DNA of 64,000 nucleotides from NCBI GenBank assembly GCA_006226375.1, contig SBHC01000053.1, forward strand, positions 1 to 64,000, written 5' to 3'. The notes under the pieces were generated by a model. That model did not search any database. It saw nothing but the letters and a program-made list of their open reading frames with translations, and had not been told where the DNA came from. The DNA is from Deltaproteobacteria bacterium (GTDB lineage Bacteria; Myxococcota_C; UBA6777). This document shows, piece after piece, positions 17,969-26,804 of the stretch (positions within the stretch are counted from its first letter, which is position 1; every line of letters begins with the position of its first letter). Position numbers and translations under genes: made by a program.

Positions 17969-19399
17969 TCAGTCAGGGAGCTGAAGGACTCGGATGGTGT
18001 GGGAGTTGAAGTCGGTGAAGTAGAGCCTGTTTTGTGGCCCCATGAAGATGCCAGTTGGCCCGAACAACTCGGCTTGCGAGGTGAGTCCATCTTTGGAGCC
18101 CTGCCTTCCATTGCCTGCAAGGGTCGTGACCGTTCCATCTGGTGCGATCTTCCGGATTCGTTGGTTGGCTGCGTCTGCCACATAGATGTTGCCTTTGCTA
18201 TCAGTGGTAACTCCAGGGGGTTGGTAGAATCGGGCGTACGTGGCGATTCCATCGCGAAATCCTCGATTACCTTCCCCTGCGACCGTGGTCACGGTTCCGT
18301 TCAGTTCAAGACGCCGAATCATATTGTTGACTGAGTCTGCGATCAAGAGACTTCCTTGAAAACCCATCGCAATTCCGATCGGCATATTGAACCTTGCCAC
18401 TGCTCCTGTGCCGTTTTTCCAGCCAGGGTCACCGTTTCCAGCCATCGTTGTGACTGTTCCGTCTGGAGTGACTTTCCTTATAGCGTGGTTGAGGGTGTCG
18501 GCAACAAACACGACGCCTTTGGGCGAAACGGCGAGGCTGGAGGGAAAATAAAACCGGGCTGCCGAACCTTTTCCGTTCCTAAGCCCGAGCTGTGATCCGG
18601 CCAAGGTGGTCACGTTCCCTTGGGGATCAATTTTCCGGATGGTGTGATTGACGGTATCGGCTATATACAGGCTATCATTGGGCCCTAAGGCGATGGCTCC
18701 AGGATTGAAAAATTGGGCTTCTGTGCGAAATCCGTCTTTGGAGCCTGGGTCTCCGGTTCCGGCGTAGGTGCTGACCACACCCAAGCGATCAATCATCCGG
18801 ATGCGTTGGTTGATGGTGTCTGCGATGAAGACAATCCCCTTGGATGTCACGACCAGACCGGAAGGAGCGTCAAATTGGGCCTGCGCTCCAGGGCCTTCTT
18901 TGTATCCCTTTTGTCCCGTTCCTGCGAGGGTGTAGACACACAACGGAACATTGTCCACCCATCCGTCACAGTCGTCATCTTTACCGTTGCAAGTCTCTTG
19001 GGTGGGGAAGACTGCGCCGGTGCATGCGCCCCAGGTTCTCTCACTCTGACAGACCTGTTTGCCAGGCTTGCAACTCCCTTGAACAGGTTCAGGCAAGGAG
19101 GAGGGGACGCACGCTCGTATCTCTCCCGGTTGGCAACCCTCAGGGGGATTCTCAACCTGGAGGGGCTCTTCGTGTGGCTCGGAAGCGTCTTGAACTACCA
19201 CCTCGTCCAAGACCGGAGCTTCCTCTTGTGGTTCAAGCGAAGTTGGCTCTTCTTGTCTCTCTTTGGTGGTATTTGCCTCAGCCTGAACTTCAACAGCTTC
19301 GTTGGCTCCGCCTGTTTGAGGCAGGCCGCAGCCGTATGTCGTTAGGAAAAAGCCCACCAACAAAAGAGAGGGAAGCCAAAAGAAAGTTCGTAAATGCAT
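17969..19399 (-). CDS. NHL-repeat lipoprotein with MopE-type motif
   Basis: 476 residues. A lipoprotein signal (hydrophobic core ending TTYGC) is followed by a Glu-rich spacer. Next comes a Cys-containing region ending in CNGKDDDCDGWVDN (near 135-148), a MopE/calcium-type motif of deltaproteobacterial surface proteins. From about residue 155 there are six NHL repeats of ~55 residues, each with a VTTxAGxGxxGxxDG core and a repeated phrase such as IYVADAANQRIRKI. These form a six-bladed beta-propeller, usually a binding platform. It is expected on the outer membrane. It lies immediately upstream of the TolC-family gene on the same strand, so co-transcription is likely. Confidence 0.88.
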   Translation of the reverse strand: MHLRTFFWLPSLLLVGFFLTTYGCGLPQTGGANEAVEVQAEANTTKERQEEPTSLEPQEEAPVLDEVVVQDASEPHEEPLQVENPPEGCQPGEIRACVPSSLPEPVQGSCKPGKQVCQSERTWGACTGAVFPTQETCNGKDDDCDGWVDNVPLCVYTLAGTGQKGYKEGPGAQAQFDAPSGLVVTSKGIVFIADTINQRIRMIDRLGVVSTYAGTGDPGSKDGFRTEAQFFNPGAIALGPNDSLYIADTVNHTIRKIDPQGNVTTLAGSQLGLRNGKGSAARFYFPSSLAVSPKGVVFVADTLNHAIRKVTPDGTVTTMAGNGDPGWKNGTGAVARFNMPIGIAMGFQGSLLIADSVNNMIRRLELNGTVTTVAGEGNRGFRDGIATYARFYQPPGVTTDSKGNIYVADAANQRIRKIAPDGTVTTLAGNGRQGSKDGLTSQAELFGPTGIFMGPQNRLYFTDFNSHTIRVLQLPD

Positions 19400-19558
19400 G
19401 TGAGGTCCAACGCAAGAGGACAGGGTGCTTCGGCATCGGAAGAAATCGAGCCTAACAAGTTGTTTGTAGAAACTCTATTGTCTTCGTAGTGTTTCTAGTT
19501 AACGGTGGTACGGTTCCTAAATGGGAACAGATTTGAGGTTTTCTCCTATTCCAGTCGC

Positions 19559-19588
19559 TTGATCGCATGAGGTAGTTGTGACTATTAT
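19559..19588 (+). promoter_or_regulatory. Candidate promoter of the Cys-rich lipoprotein gene
   Basis: TTGATC, 18-base spacer, TATTAT, ending 50 bases before the chosen ATG. A small inverted repeat GTTCC-N6-GGAAC (near 19513) lies further upstream in the divergent region shared with the NHL gene. Confidence 0.4.
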
Positions 19589-19638
19589 AGAGAAAACTTG
19601 TGCTGTTCCAGCATCATGCGATGAGAAGGCTTTGTAGT

Positions 19639-21117
19639 ATGCGACACATTTTGTATGTTCTTCTTTTTCTAGGGTTCTTGATTGGACTGTCTGTCAGTTC
19701 ATGCAGTGAACCTGCTTCACCTTGTGGTGATCCTTGCCCCTCGGGTCGTCGATGTGATCCTGTTAAAGGTCGCTGTGTTCCTCGAACGACTTGTGTGTCT
19801 TGTCAGTACACAGCGGAATGCGAAAACAATCAAATCTGTGAGAATGGTTGCTGCATTGATTCAGGTTCAGGGACGGAGTCTTTCGGCGAGTCAAGCACAT
19901 CGGATGCTTCGACAGGTACGGACAGTTCCAGTGAAGATTCTTGCTCCAACCCTCCCTGTGGTACGCCATGCTCGGCTGACACAGACTGTACCGACGGTAC
20001 AAAGACCAAATGTGATTTGTCTTCGGGACAGTGTGTCCAATGCCTAGCGGACTCCAACTGCAGCCCTGGAGAGACCTGCACCAACGGTGTTTGCCAAAAA
20101 CCTGTGGACAAGTGTACGGGCATAACTTGTGATCCTGGAAAAGCTTGTGATCCCTCTACTGGCCAATGTGTGGACCCCTGTCCTGGGACTCCCTGCAAAG
20201 ACGGCTTCTGCTGCAGCGAAGGTGGACAGTGTCAGGCCTGTGGAACCAAGAGTATCTGTGAACCTTGCACGGATCATCCAGAGTGCGGTCCCAAGGCACG
20301 CTGTGCGGCTCTTGGAGGTGGAGGCAAGTCGTGCATTCCTACCTGTCCTGACGATCAGTGCCCAGCAGACTTCTCTTGTCTCTCTCTGGGCTCGAAGCTA
20401 GGAAAGCTGTGCGTCCCAGACTCTGTCTGCAAAACGGTGGACAAGTGCGAGAACATCACATGCAACGGCGGGAAGAAGTGTTGTCCCAAGACGGGGACTT
20501 GTCGTCTCTGTTGCGAAGACAGCGAGTGTCCAACAGGCCAACGTTGCATCGAAGTGGGTAGCAACGCGACTTGTGGGCAGGACCCCGATGCTTGCAAGCC
20601 AAAGTGCACAGGTGGCGAAACCTGTAACGCGCAAACAGGCAAGTGTGAGAAGAATTGCTCGGTGGCAGGCTGCCCTGACACGACCACCAAGTGCGATAAC
20701 GTCTCTGGATTGTGCGTGAAGAAAGATTGTCGATCCAACTGGACCTGCACTGGAAACACAACCTGCAACAACCTCAACGGTCAATGTGAGACCATCAAAG
20801 ATTGTCGTCAGAACCCCAGCCAATGTTCGGGTTCGACTTGTTGCAGCACAACCACTGGAAAGTGTGTAACCGACTGCCGTCAATGTGGCTACAAATGCCC
20901 AACTGGTTCAGGGCAGACCTGCAACAGGACCACTGGAGTCTGCGAAGTTAACACCTGCAAGTTTGACAAGAAGTGCAGCAACGACAGTGATTGTTGTGGC
21001 TTGAAATGTGAGTTCAGCGTGGGGCACCTGGACAAACGATGCAAGTGCAAGAGCAGCACGGACTGTCCTTCTCCTTACCGCTGCAAGTCTTCGCTCCTCA
21101 ACAAGTACTGCGAGTAG
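19639..21117 (+). CDS. Cysteine-rich repeat lipoprotein
   Basis: 492 residues from the ATG at 19639, chosen because GAGAAGG stands nine bases upstream; earlier in-frame starts lack a ribosome site. The signal (RHILYVLLFLGFLIGLSVSSC) ends in a lipobox VSSC. The rest is a chain of about ten modules with six or more cysteines each, of the type GxxCxxxxGxC / DxDCxxGxxC, separated by a Ser/Thr/Asp-rich linker near residues 85-105. These modules look like the short disulfide-rich repeats of deltaproteobacterial surface proteins, and the same style occurs in the PilY1-like gene and in the gene at 42.7 kb. No catalytic motif. Role unknown; an extracellular matrix or binding role is possible. Confidence 0.82.
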   Translation: MRHILYVLLFLGFLIGLSVSSCSEPASPCGDPCPSGRRCDPVKGRCVPRTTCVSCQYTAECENNQICENGCCIDSGSGTESFGESSTSDASTGTDSSSEDSCSNPPCGTPCSADTDCTDGTKTKCDLSSGQCVQCLADSNCSPGETCTNGVCQKPVDKCTGITCDPGKACDPSTGQCVDPCPGTPCKDGFCCSEGGQCQACGTKSICEPCTDHPECGPKARCAALGGGGKSCIPTCPDDQCPADFSCLSLGSKLGKLCVPDSVCKTVDKCENITCNGGKKCCPKTGTCRLCCEDSECPTGQRCIEVGSNATCGQDPDACKPKCTGGETCNAQTGKCEKNCSVAGCPDTTTKCDNVSGLCVKKDCRSNWTCTGNTTCNNLNGQCETIKDCRQNPSQCSGSTCCSTTTGKCVTDCRQCGYKCPTGSGQTCNRTTGVCEVNTCKFDKKCSNDSDCCGLKCEFSVGHLDKRCKCKSSTDCPSPYRCKSSLLNKYCE

Positions 21118-21152
21118 GACTGCAGTCAACCAACACTTCCCCGCCTTGCTTT

Positions 21153-21566
21153 CTACTCGTCAAGAATCTCTTCCAATTCACAATCTGCCGGTGATACCGT
21201 AATGTTCTGACTTTTCCCAAGTTGGACCTGGCCGGCGGGAGCCCCTTTTTCTTTGCGGACGTTGCTTCGTGGGCAGTAATGCACAACGACTCGGCCCCCT
21301 TTGCGACTTTTGCTGTTCAAGGCAGCCAATTCTGCGGCTTCACGGATGGTGTCGCGGGGGAGTCGCTTTAAGTTATCAGGGTTCACGACAACCACATGCG
21401 AGCCTGAAGTTGCAGCGACATGGAACCAGAAGTCGTGTTGGCGGGCTACTTTGAACGTGAGGACGTCGTTGTCTCTTGCGTTTCGGCCCACCAGGATCTC
21501 GTATCCATCGCTGGAGATGAATCGCTTGTAAGGTACTCGTTTGGGGGGACGTTTTTGGCCAGCCAT
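21153..21566 (-). CDS. Stand-alone NFACT-R (DUF814) protein
   Basis: 137 residues that correspond only to the C-terminal RNA-binding domain of NFACT/RqcH proteins. Seen: YKRFISSDGYEILVGRNARD, DFWFHVAATSGSHVVV and the SKSRKGGRVVVHYCPRSNVRK stretch. In full-length RqcH this domain helps bind tRNA and the obstructed 50S subunit during ribosome rescue. Here the N-terminal and coiled-coil parts are absent and the gene has its own start and a compact C-terminal end, so it is a genuine single-domain protein rather than a fragment. Upstream on the same strand are crcB and a methyltransferase. Confidence 0.85.
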   Translation of the reverse strand: MAGQKRPPKRVPYKRFISSDGYEILVGRNARDNDVLTFKVARQHDFWFHVAATSGSHVVVVNPDNLKRLPRDTIREAAELAALNSKSRKGGRVVVHYCPRSNVRKEKGAPAGQVQLGKSQNITVSPADCELEEILDE

Positions 21567-21661
21567 TGGATTCTCCTGATTTGAGGTGGGTCAATCAAAG
21601 CGGGTTGTGGTAGTTGGTATATAGGAGACGGGATTCGTGACGTGATGTTCTATTAATGGCG

Positions 21662-22060
21662 TCATCCTATTTGGTGGACGAGCCAAATTCCAAGTCCCGC
21701 GAGTGCAACTCCCAGGATGTTCTGAAAGCCAATATTGAACAGCATCATAGAGACGGATTGTTCCCGAGACAACAAGACGCTGTCCAGGGCGAACGATGAG
21801 AAGGTCGTGAAGGAGCCCAAGAAGCCAACAAGAAGCAACAGCTTGGCCTGCTCTTGCTGGAGGGCAATCCCGCGGGTCGAGAGAGCAAAGAGCAACCCCA
21901 TCAGGAAGCAGCCTACCATGTTGGGAATCACGGTCCCGTAGGGGAAGTTGCCACCTACCCAACGCTGTGCCAGGAGCGCCGTTGCGTAGCGAGCCATGGC
22001 ACCACAAGCACCTCCACCAGCTACCCACAAAAATTTACTCCACATTGGCACAATGCTCAT
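21662..22060 (-). CDS. crcB: Fluoride channel CrcB/Fluc
   Basis: 132 residues with four transmembrane helices. Family motifs: GGGACGAMARY at the start, GTVIPNMVGCFLMG, and LGSFTTFSSFALD in helix 3, which carries the fluoride-path phenylalanines. The protein exports fluoride as an antiparallel dimer. The ATG at 22060 has AGAAAGG touching it; a GTG at 22051 or ATG at 22045 would be better spaced, so the start may be a few residues later. It follows the methyltransferase by 29 bases; no fluoride riboswitch is visible. Confidence 0.93.
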   Translation of the reverse strand: MSIVPMWSKFLWVAGGGACGAMARYATALLAQRWVGGNFPYGTVIPNMVGCFLMGLLFALSTRGIALQQEQAKLLLLVGFLGSFTTFSSFALDSVLLSREQSVSMMLFNIGFQNILGVALAGLGIWLVHQIG

Positions 22061-22089
22061 CCTTTCTGAGTGGATTGTCGTCCTTGGTT

Positions 22090-22953
22090 TTACTTGATTC
22101 CAACCACGTAGCCAAACCACGCGTCCAATTCGTTGTACTCGATGCGTTTCACGAAGTTGTCGTCGGTGTCGTCTTCTTCGTCGTCCCACCCTTGGAGGTA
22201 AAAGTCGACTTCGGAGTAGCCAGCTTCCAGCAGAAGGTCCCGGATCTCCATGGGAGTCCAGATTCTCCAGTCATACGAGAAGGCCTTCTTGAGCTTGCTT
22301 CCATCTTCAAACTCAAAGTGGATGTAGCACTTCATGTCGTGGGTGAGCTGGTTAAACTTGTCTTGCTCCCAGACATACGTGAACGGCGGAACCTCGTTCC
22401 CATCAAACGTGACTTCGTCATCAATTTCGCGTTCTTCGTAGTCGTCGTCGTAACTTTTGGGCCCAGCCATCAGGTCCATGAACAGAACGCCCCGATCATT
22501 GAGGTTGTTCAGGGTGGTTCGGAAATACGACAGCAATTCATCCCGCTGCTTAAAGATGTAGTACGAAAAATTGAACGCGATCAGCGCGTCAACTTCGGGA
22601 GTTTGAGCAGTTCGTACATCTTCACAGAGGAGGTGGACACGTTCTGCCGCATCACCCACAACAGGAGCGTGGTTGGTTTTTCCCCACTCCAAGACCTCGG
22701 AGTCAAAGTCGACGCCCCAGGTCTCAATCTTCTTGTCGGCTTTGACCCACTCGTAGCAAAGCCGGGCCGTCCCACAGAAATCTTCACGGATGGTGCGTAG
22801 CTTCTTTTTTCGGATGCCTTTGTAGATCTTGTTAAGAAGCTCAATGTACGCTTCTGCAGATTGGACCGAAGCTTCGTACAACACATGTTTGTCAGCGGCT
22901 TTGGCCAGTGTGCTCTTCGACTTTTTCTTCCGCTTTCCGCGCTTTTGATTCAT
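22090..22953 (-). CDS. SAM-dependent methyltransferase, class I
   Basis: 287 residues. The N-terminus is very basic (NQKRGKRKKKSKS). The SAM-binding motif I appears as REDFCGTARLCYEW (near 56-69), followed by WGVDFDSEVLEWG (acidic residue for the ribose) and ALIAFNFSYYIF. The C-terminal half is acidic (GWDDEEDDTDDN). It belongs to small-molecule or protein methyltransferases that I cannot assign further. It is the first gene of a minus-strand group with crcB and the NFACT-R gene. Confidence 0.85.
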   Translation of the reverse strand: MNQKRGKRKKKSKSTLAKAADKHVLYEASVQSAEAYIELLNKIYKGIRKKKLRTIREDFCGTARLCYEWVKADKKIETWGVDFDSEVLEWGKTNHAPVVGDAAERVHLLCEDVRTAQTPEVDALIAFNFSYYIFKQRDELLSYFRTTLNNLNDRGVLFMDLMAGPKSYDDDYEEREIDDEVTFDGNEVPPFTYVWEQDKFNQLTHDMKCYIHFEFEDGSKLKKAFSYDWRIWTPMEIRDLLLEAGYSEVDFYLQGWDDEEDDTDDNFVKRIEYNELDAWFGYVVGIK

Positions 22954-23093
22954 GGGGTTCTACCACCTATTGGATCCAAAGGGGTGATGAAGTATGTGTA
23001 AAAACGTTTGCTTCCCTTACCAGTGAAACGAGGGCCGGTCAAGCACCTGTTCCTTACGACCTACCGTCGATTCGACTTTTCAGAACAAGGAAG

Positions 23094-23099
23094 TATAAT
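23094..23099 (+). promoter_or_regulatory. -10 element TATAAT upstream of mvaA
   Basis: A perfect TATAAT with only a weak -35 (TTCGAC, 17 bases upstream). It would give a ~115-base leader containing a short CCCC-AA-GGGG hairpin near 23120-23135. Confidence 0.35.
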
Positions 23100-23219
23100 C
23101 CCCCCGCAAATGTTAAGACCCCCAAGGGGTTGCTTTGGCTTGTCTGCGATCCAACATACCACTTGGAAATCCCTTGGCTACCCATACGCCCCAACGGCTT
23201 GCAAAGGAAGTGAAATCGA

Positions 23220-24515
23220 ATGAAGAGCAGTATCTCAGGACTGTATCGTCTCTCCATTGATGAAAAGATAGAAACGGTTTGTCAGGCTGCTGGCATCGAA
23301 CCAGAAGAACTGGATGCGATGTGGGGTGAAACTGGCTTACCGTTTGAACAAGCCGAAGCCATGATCGAAAATGTTGTGGGCATGTTTCAGCTGCCTTTGG
23401 GGATTTGTACAAACCTCCAGGTGAACGGCAAAGACCGCCTTGTTCCCATGGTCATTGAAGAGTCTTCTGTTGTCGCTGCTGCTTCCAATGCCGCTAAAAT
23501 GTTACGGGCAGGTGGTGGCATTACAGCGACGTCAACCGAACCGATTATGATCGGGCAAATCCAGCTCATGGACCTGGATGACCTGTCCGTGGCTTCCGAG
23601 GCGATTCTTGCTCAAAAAGAAGCTCTCTTGGACAAGCTTCGCGCTCAATTTCCCGCGTGGGAAGAGCGTGGCGGTGGGCCGGTTGATTTGGAAGTTCGTC
23701 GGCTGCCACCGCTGGATGAGAATGACCCCCTCCCTCCAATGTTGGTGGTCCATATTCTTGTGGACGTTCGGGATGCGATGGGAGCCAACGCCGTCAACTC
23801 CATGTGTGAGTTCTTGGCTCCCACGGTCGCGGAGATAACGGGCGGACGCGTTCGCTTGCGAATCTTGAGCAACTTAACGGATCGCCGCCTGGTGACTGTC
23901 AAAGGACGTGTCCCTGTCGAGGCCTTTGTGAAGCGAGGCAAGCCTGCATCCTTTGGCCATGAGGTTGCGAAAGGAATTGAAGAGGCGTCGGTCTTTGCCG
24001 AGCGCGATCCCTATCGTGCAGCGACTCACAACAAGGGTATCATGAACGGTGTGGACGCTGTGTTGATGGCAACTGGGCAGGATTACCGCGCTGTGGAGGC
24101 TGGCGTGCATGCTTACGCAGCCCAAGAGTCCCACTACTCTGCGCTCTCTCGTTGGCGCTACAAGGGAGAGTATCTGGAAGGTGAGATGACTCTTCCGCTC
24201 GCGGTGGGTACGGTAGGAGGAATCATCAAGGTTCACCCCACAGTTCAGGCGGGCATCAAGTTGATGCAAGTGGAGAGAGCCCATCAATTGGCGGAGATTG
24301 CTGCTGCAGTGGGGCTTGCCCAAAACCTCGCCGCGCTCAGGGCGTTGGCAGCGGAAGGCATCCAGAAAGGTCACATGCGACTTCACTCACGAAACATCGC
24401 GATGGAGGTTGGAGCGACACCCGAAGAGGTTCCGGCTCTTGCTGCACAACTTGAACAGCAAGACATCGTGTCTCACTCTGTGGCGCAGCGGCTTTTGGAA
24501 GAGCTACGTTCGTAA
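23220..24515 (+). CDS. mvaA: Class II hydroxymethylglutaryl-CoA reductase
   Basis: 431 residues, usual for class II (degradative-type) enzymes. It interconverts HMG-CoA and mevalonate, the committed step of the mevalonate pathway. Seen: PMVIEESSVVAAASNAAKM (near 76-94, with the catalytic Glu), DAMGANAVNSMCE (near 185, nucleotide binding) and RLHSRNIAMEVGA (near 385, catalytic His). In many myxobacteria a class II enzyme feeds isoprenoid synthesis, so biosynthetic use is likely here despite the family name. It is a single plus-strand gene between two minus-strand blocks. Confidence 0.95.
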   Translation: MKSSISGLYRLSIDEKIETVCQAAGIEPEELDAMWGETGLPFEQAEAMIENVVGMFQLPLGICTNLQVNGKDRLVPMVIEESSVVAAASNAAKMLRAGGGITATSTEPIMIGQIQLMDLDDLSVASEAILAQKEALLDKLRAQFPAWEERGGGPVDLEVRRLPPLDENDPLPPMLVVHILVDVRDAMGANAVNSMCEFLAPTVAEITGGRVRLRILSNLTDRRLVTVKGRVPVEAFVKRGKPASFGHEVAKGIEEASVFAERDPYRAATHNKGIMNGVDAVLMATGQDYRAVEAGVHAYAAQESHYSALSRWRYKGEYLEGEMTLPLAVGTVGGIIKVHPTVQAGIKLMQVERAHQLAEIAAAVGLAQNLAALRALAAEGIQKGHMRLHSRNIAMEVGATPEEVPALAAQLEQQDIVSHSVAQRLLEELRS

Positions 24516-24527
24516 CAAAAAGCGCTG

Positions 24528-25412
24528 TTAAATGATCGACTGACCCAGGAGGCTGGCGACCATCTCAACGGCAACCTGGGCGGTTTGATTCTGTACGTCC
24601 AAGATGGGGTTGACCTCCACGACGTCGAGGCTGGTTACAATGTTGGCGTCGTGAAGAAGCTCCATCACAAGGTGAGCTTCCCTGTAGTTGAGGCCTCCTT
24701 TGACGGGAGTTCCTACTCCTGGGGCAATCGTTGGGTCCAAAGCATCCACGTCGAAGGAGACATGGACTCGGTCGAGGTGTTTGAGCTTTTCGATGGTTTT
24801 CTGTGTCACCGTGGCGATGCCTTGGATATCGATCTCCTTCATCGTGTAGGCATCAATCCCAAGCTGGCGAACCAGCGAACGTTCGCCTCCATCAACGCTT
24901 CGCAGTCCGATGTAAACGACATCCTCAGGTCGGATGACGGCTTCTCCTCCCCAATACTCTCGCAGGACAGGGTCGCCATGACCAAGCAGATGGGCCAAGG
25001 GTGTACCGTGTAAGTTACCGCTTGGGCTGGACTTGGGTGTGTTGATGTCGGTGTGGGCATCAATCCAGATCACCCCTGTTCGACCATGCTCTGCGATGCC
25101 TGCGACAGAACCCATAGCAATGGAGTGATCGCCACCCAAGGTGATCGCGAAGTCTTCTTTGGAGACGCCTCTGTTCCAGTTGTACACGTTCCGGCAAGTT
25201 TGGGCGATGCTGTTGAGGTAGTGGAGTCCTCGCTCTGCGTCGAGGGTCTCGACCACGGGAACTTCGATGTTTCCACAATCTTCAACGGTGTGACCCAACT
25301 CTGTAAGGACCTTGGTGAGCCCTGCCAGTCGAACGGCGCTCACGCCCATGTCCACGCCACGGCGTCCTGCTCCCATGTCGATAGGGACACCCAGAATTCG
25401 GATCGTTCTCAT
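24528..25412 (-). CDS. rocF: Arginase
   Basis: 294 residues. It hydrolyses arginine to ornithine and urea with a two-manganese site. Metal-binding motifs: GGDHSIAMG (near 93-101), WIDAHTDINTP (near 117) and SFDVDALDP (near 220), plus the SLDVVEVNP end typical of arginase rather than agmatinase. It is the last gene of the glmM-thyA-folA-arginase run, 12 bases after folA. Confidence 0.94.
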   Translation of the reverse strand: MRTIRILGVPIDMGAGRRGVDMGVSAVRLAGLTKVLTELGHTVEDCGNIEVPVVETLDAERGLHYLNSIAQTCRNVYNWNRGVSKEDFAITLGGDHSIAMGSVAGIAEHGRTGVIWIDAHTDINTPKSSPSGNLHGTPLAHLLGHGDPVLREYWGGEAVIRPEDVVYIGLRSVDGGERSLVRQLGIDAYTMKEIDIQGIATVTQKTIEKLKHLDRVHVSFDVDALDPTIAPGVGTPVKGGLNYREAHLVMELLHDANIVTSLDVVEVNPILDVQNQTAQVAVEMVASLLGQSII

Positions 25413-25424
25413 CGTTTGCTCCTC

Positions 25425-25907
25425 TCAGCCTGTCCGAGTCCAACATTGGAAGGCGCAGTTGGACTCGCTCTGTTCGTGTTGCATCTTCCATTCGGATTCG
25501 GATATCTCGGGGAAAAACGTATCCCCATCTGCTTCGATATCGATTTGTGTGACATAGAGGTGAGTGGCCCTGGGGAAGGCAGCTTCGTAGATCTGCGCTC
25601 CGCCAATCACAAACGGGCAGGGGTCGCTGCTATGCGCGAGGGTGATGGCTTCTTCCACCGAAGCGACAACCTCACAATCTGGGAGGCTGGAGACGCTACG
25701 ACTGACGACAATGTTGCGACGATCTCGGAGGGGTCGCTTGGGCAGTGACTCGTAGGTTACCCGGCCCATGATAACGGCGTGACCCATCGTCATCCTTCGG
25801 AAAAACCGCATGTCTTCTTTGGAATGCCAGGGGATGCTTCCGTTCGCACCGATGACGCGGTTGGCGTTCATCCCCACTATCATGGCGAGGGGTTGTCTTG
25901 CTTTCAC
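25425..25907 (-). CDS. folA: Dihydrofolate reductase
   Basis: 160 residues. It reduces dihydrofolate to tetrahydrofolate with NADPH. Seen: MIVGMNANRVIGANGSIPWHSKEDMRFF in the N-terminal part (substrate pocket with the acidic residue), GHAVIMGRVTYESLP (NADPH site), and FVIGGAQIYEAAFP. It lies 42 bases after thyA, whose product dihydrofolate it recycles, so co-expression makes sense. Confidence 0.96.
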   Translation of the reverse strand: MKARQPLAMIVGMNANRVIGANGSIPWHSKEDMRFFRRMTMGHAVIMGRVTYESLPKRPLRDRRNIVVSRSVSSLPDCEVVASVEEAITLAHSSDPCPFVIGGAQIYEAAFPRATHLYVTQIDIEADGDTFFPEISESEWKMQHEQSESNCAFQCWTRTG

Positions 25908-25949
25908 GAATGTTCCTCTCTAGCCCATGGACAAGGACGAAGGGACCAA

Positions 25950-26795
25950 TTAAACCGCAACTTCCGCTTTGATGTGGGGGTGGGCTTCGTAGTTTTCCAA
26001 TCGGATCTGCTTGGGGGTCCAGTCTGTGATGGATGTGATAGGTGGGTCGATCACTAAGGTTGGGAGAGGCTTGGGCTCTCGTGAAAGCTGCATCGTCGCT
26101 TGTTCAAGATGGTTCAGGTACAGGTGAGCGTCTCCGATGGTGTGGACAAAATCACCCACACCCAAGCTGCAGGTGGCAGCGATCAGATGCGTGAGCAGGG
26201 CATAGCTCGCGATGTTAAACGGCAGGCCAAGAAAGATATCCGCGCTACGTTGGTACAATTGGCAGGAGAGCTTTTTGTCAGTGCTTACATAAAACTGAAA
26301 CAGGGTATGGCAGGGTGGAAGGGTTACGTTTGTGGCTTCTTTCGGGTTCCATCCGGTGACAATCAGTCTTCGACTGTGGGGGTTGGTGTTGATGGTGTCG
26401 ATGATGTTTTGAATCTGATCCACGCCATCCTTTTGGAACGTTCCGTCCGGAAGCTGGGTGGCTCCAAAGTTCCGCCACTGGTGCCCATAAATCGGACCCA
26501 GGTCTCCCTCTTGTCTTCCGAACTTGGCGCATTCTTCTGCGGTGGCCCAAGGGTCCCAGATCTTGACTCTGTAGTCGTGGAGCCCTGAAACATGGGTGTC
26601 GCCCTTGAGAAACCAAAGCAGCTCGGCCCAAATCGAGCGCAGATGGAGTTTCTTGGTAGTTAGGGCAGGGAACCCTTTGGAGAGGTCAAACCTCATCTGG
26701 TGACCAAAGATACTGCGAACCCCAACTCCGGTTCGGTCGGGTCGATCTTCGCCTGTTTCCATCACTTTCTTCAGCAAATCCAGGTAGGCTTGCAT
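25950..26795 (-). CDS. thyA: Thymidylate synthase ThyA
   Basis: 281 residues. It methylates dUMP to dTMP using methylene-tetrahydrofolate. Seen: [36 protein letters not shown], the catalytic Cys in [30 protein letters not shown], and the C-terminal AEVAV end. It starts nine bases after glmM stops, so it is in the same operon. Confidence 0.97.
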   Translation of the reverse strand: MQAYLDLLKKVMETGEDRPDRTGVGVRSIFGHQMRFDLSKGFPALTTKKLHLRSIWAELLWFLKGDTHVSGLHDYRVKIWDPWATAEECAKFGRQEGDLGPIYGHQWRNFGATQLPDGTFQKDGVDQIQNIIDTINTNPHSRRLIVTGWNPKEATNVTLPPCHTLFQFYVSTDKKLSCQLYQRSADIFLGLPFNIASYALLTHLIAATCSLGVGDFVHTIGDAHLYLNHLEQATMQLSREPKPLPTLVIDPPITSITDWTPKQIRLENYEAHPHIKAEVAV

Positions 26796-26804
26796 GGGTG
26801 TTCC

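Noticed and set aside
17899-18252. N-terminal extension of the TolC-family frame
   Set aside because: It overlaps the NHL gene in another frame of the same strand, is low in structure and is not part of the TolC family.
22061-22089. Fluoride riboswitch before crcB
   Set aside because: Only 29 bases separate it from the upstream methyltransferase, and no matching core is visible.
23119-23135. CCCCC-AA-GGGG hairpin before mvaA as a terminator
   Set aside because: The loop is too small and no T run follows.
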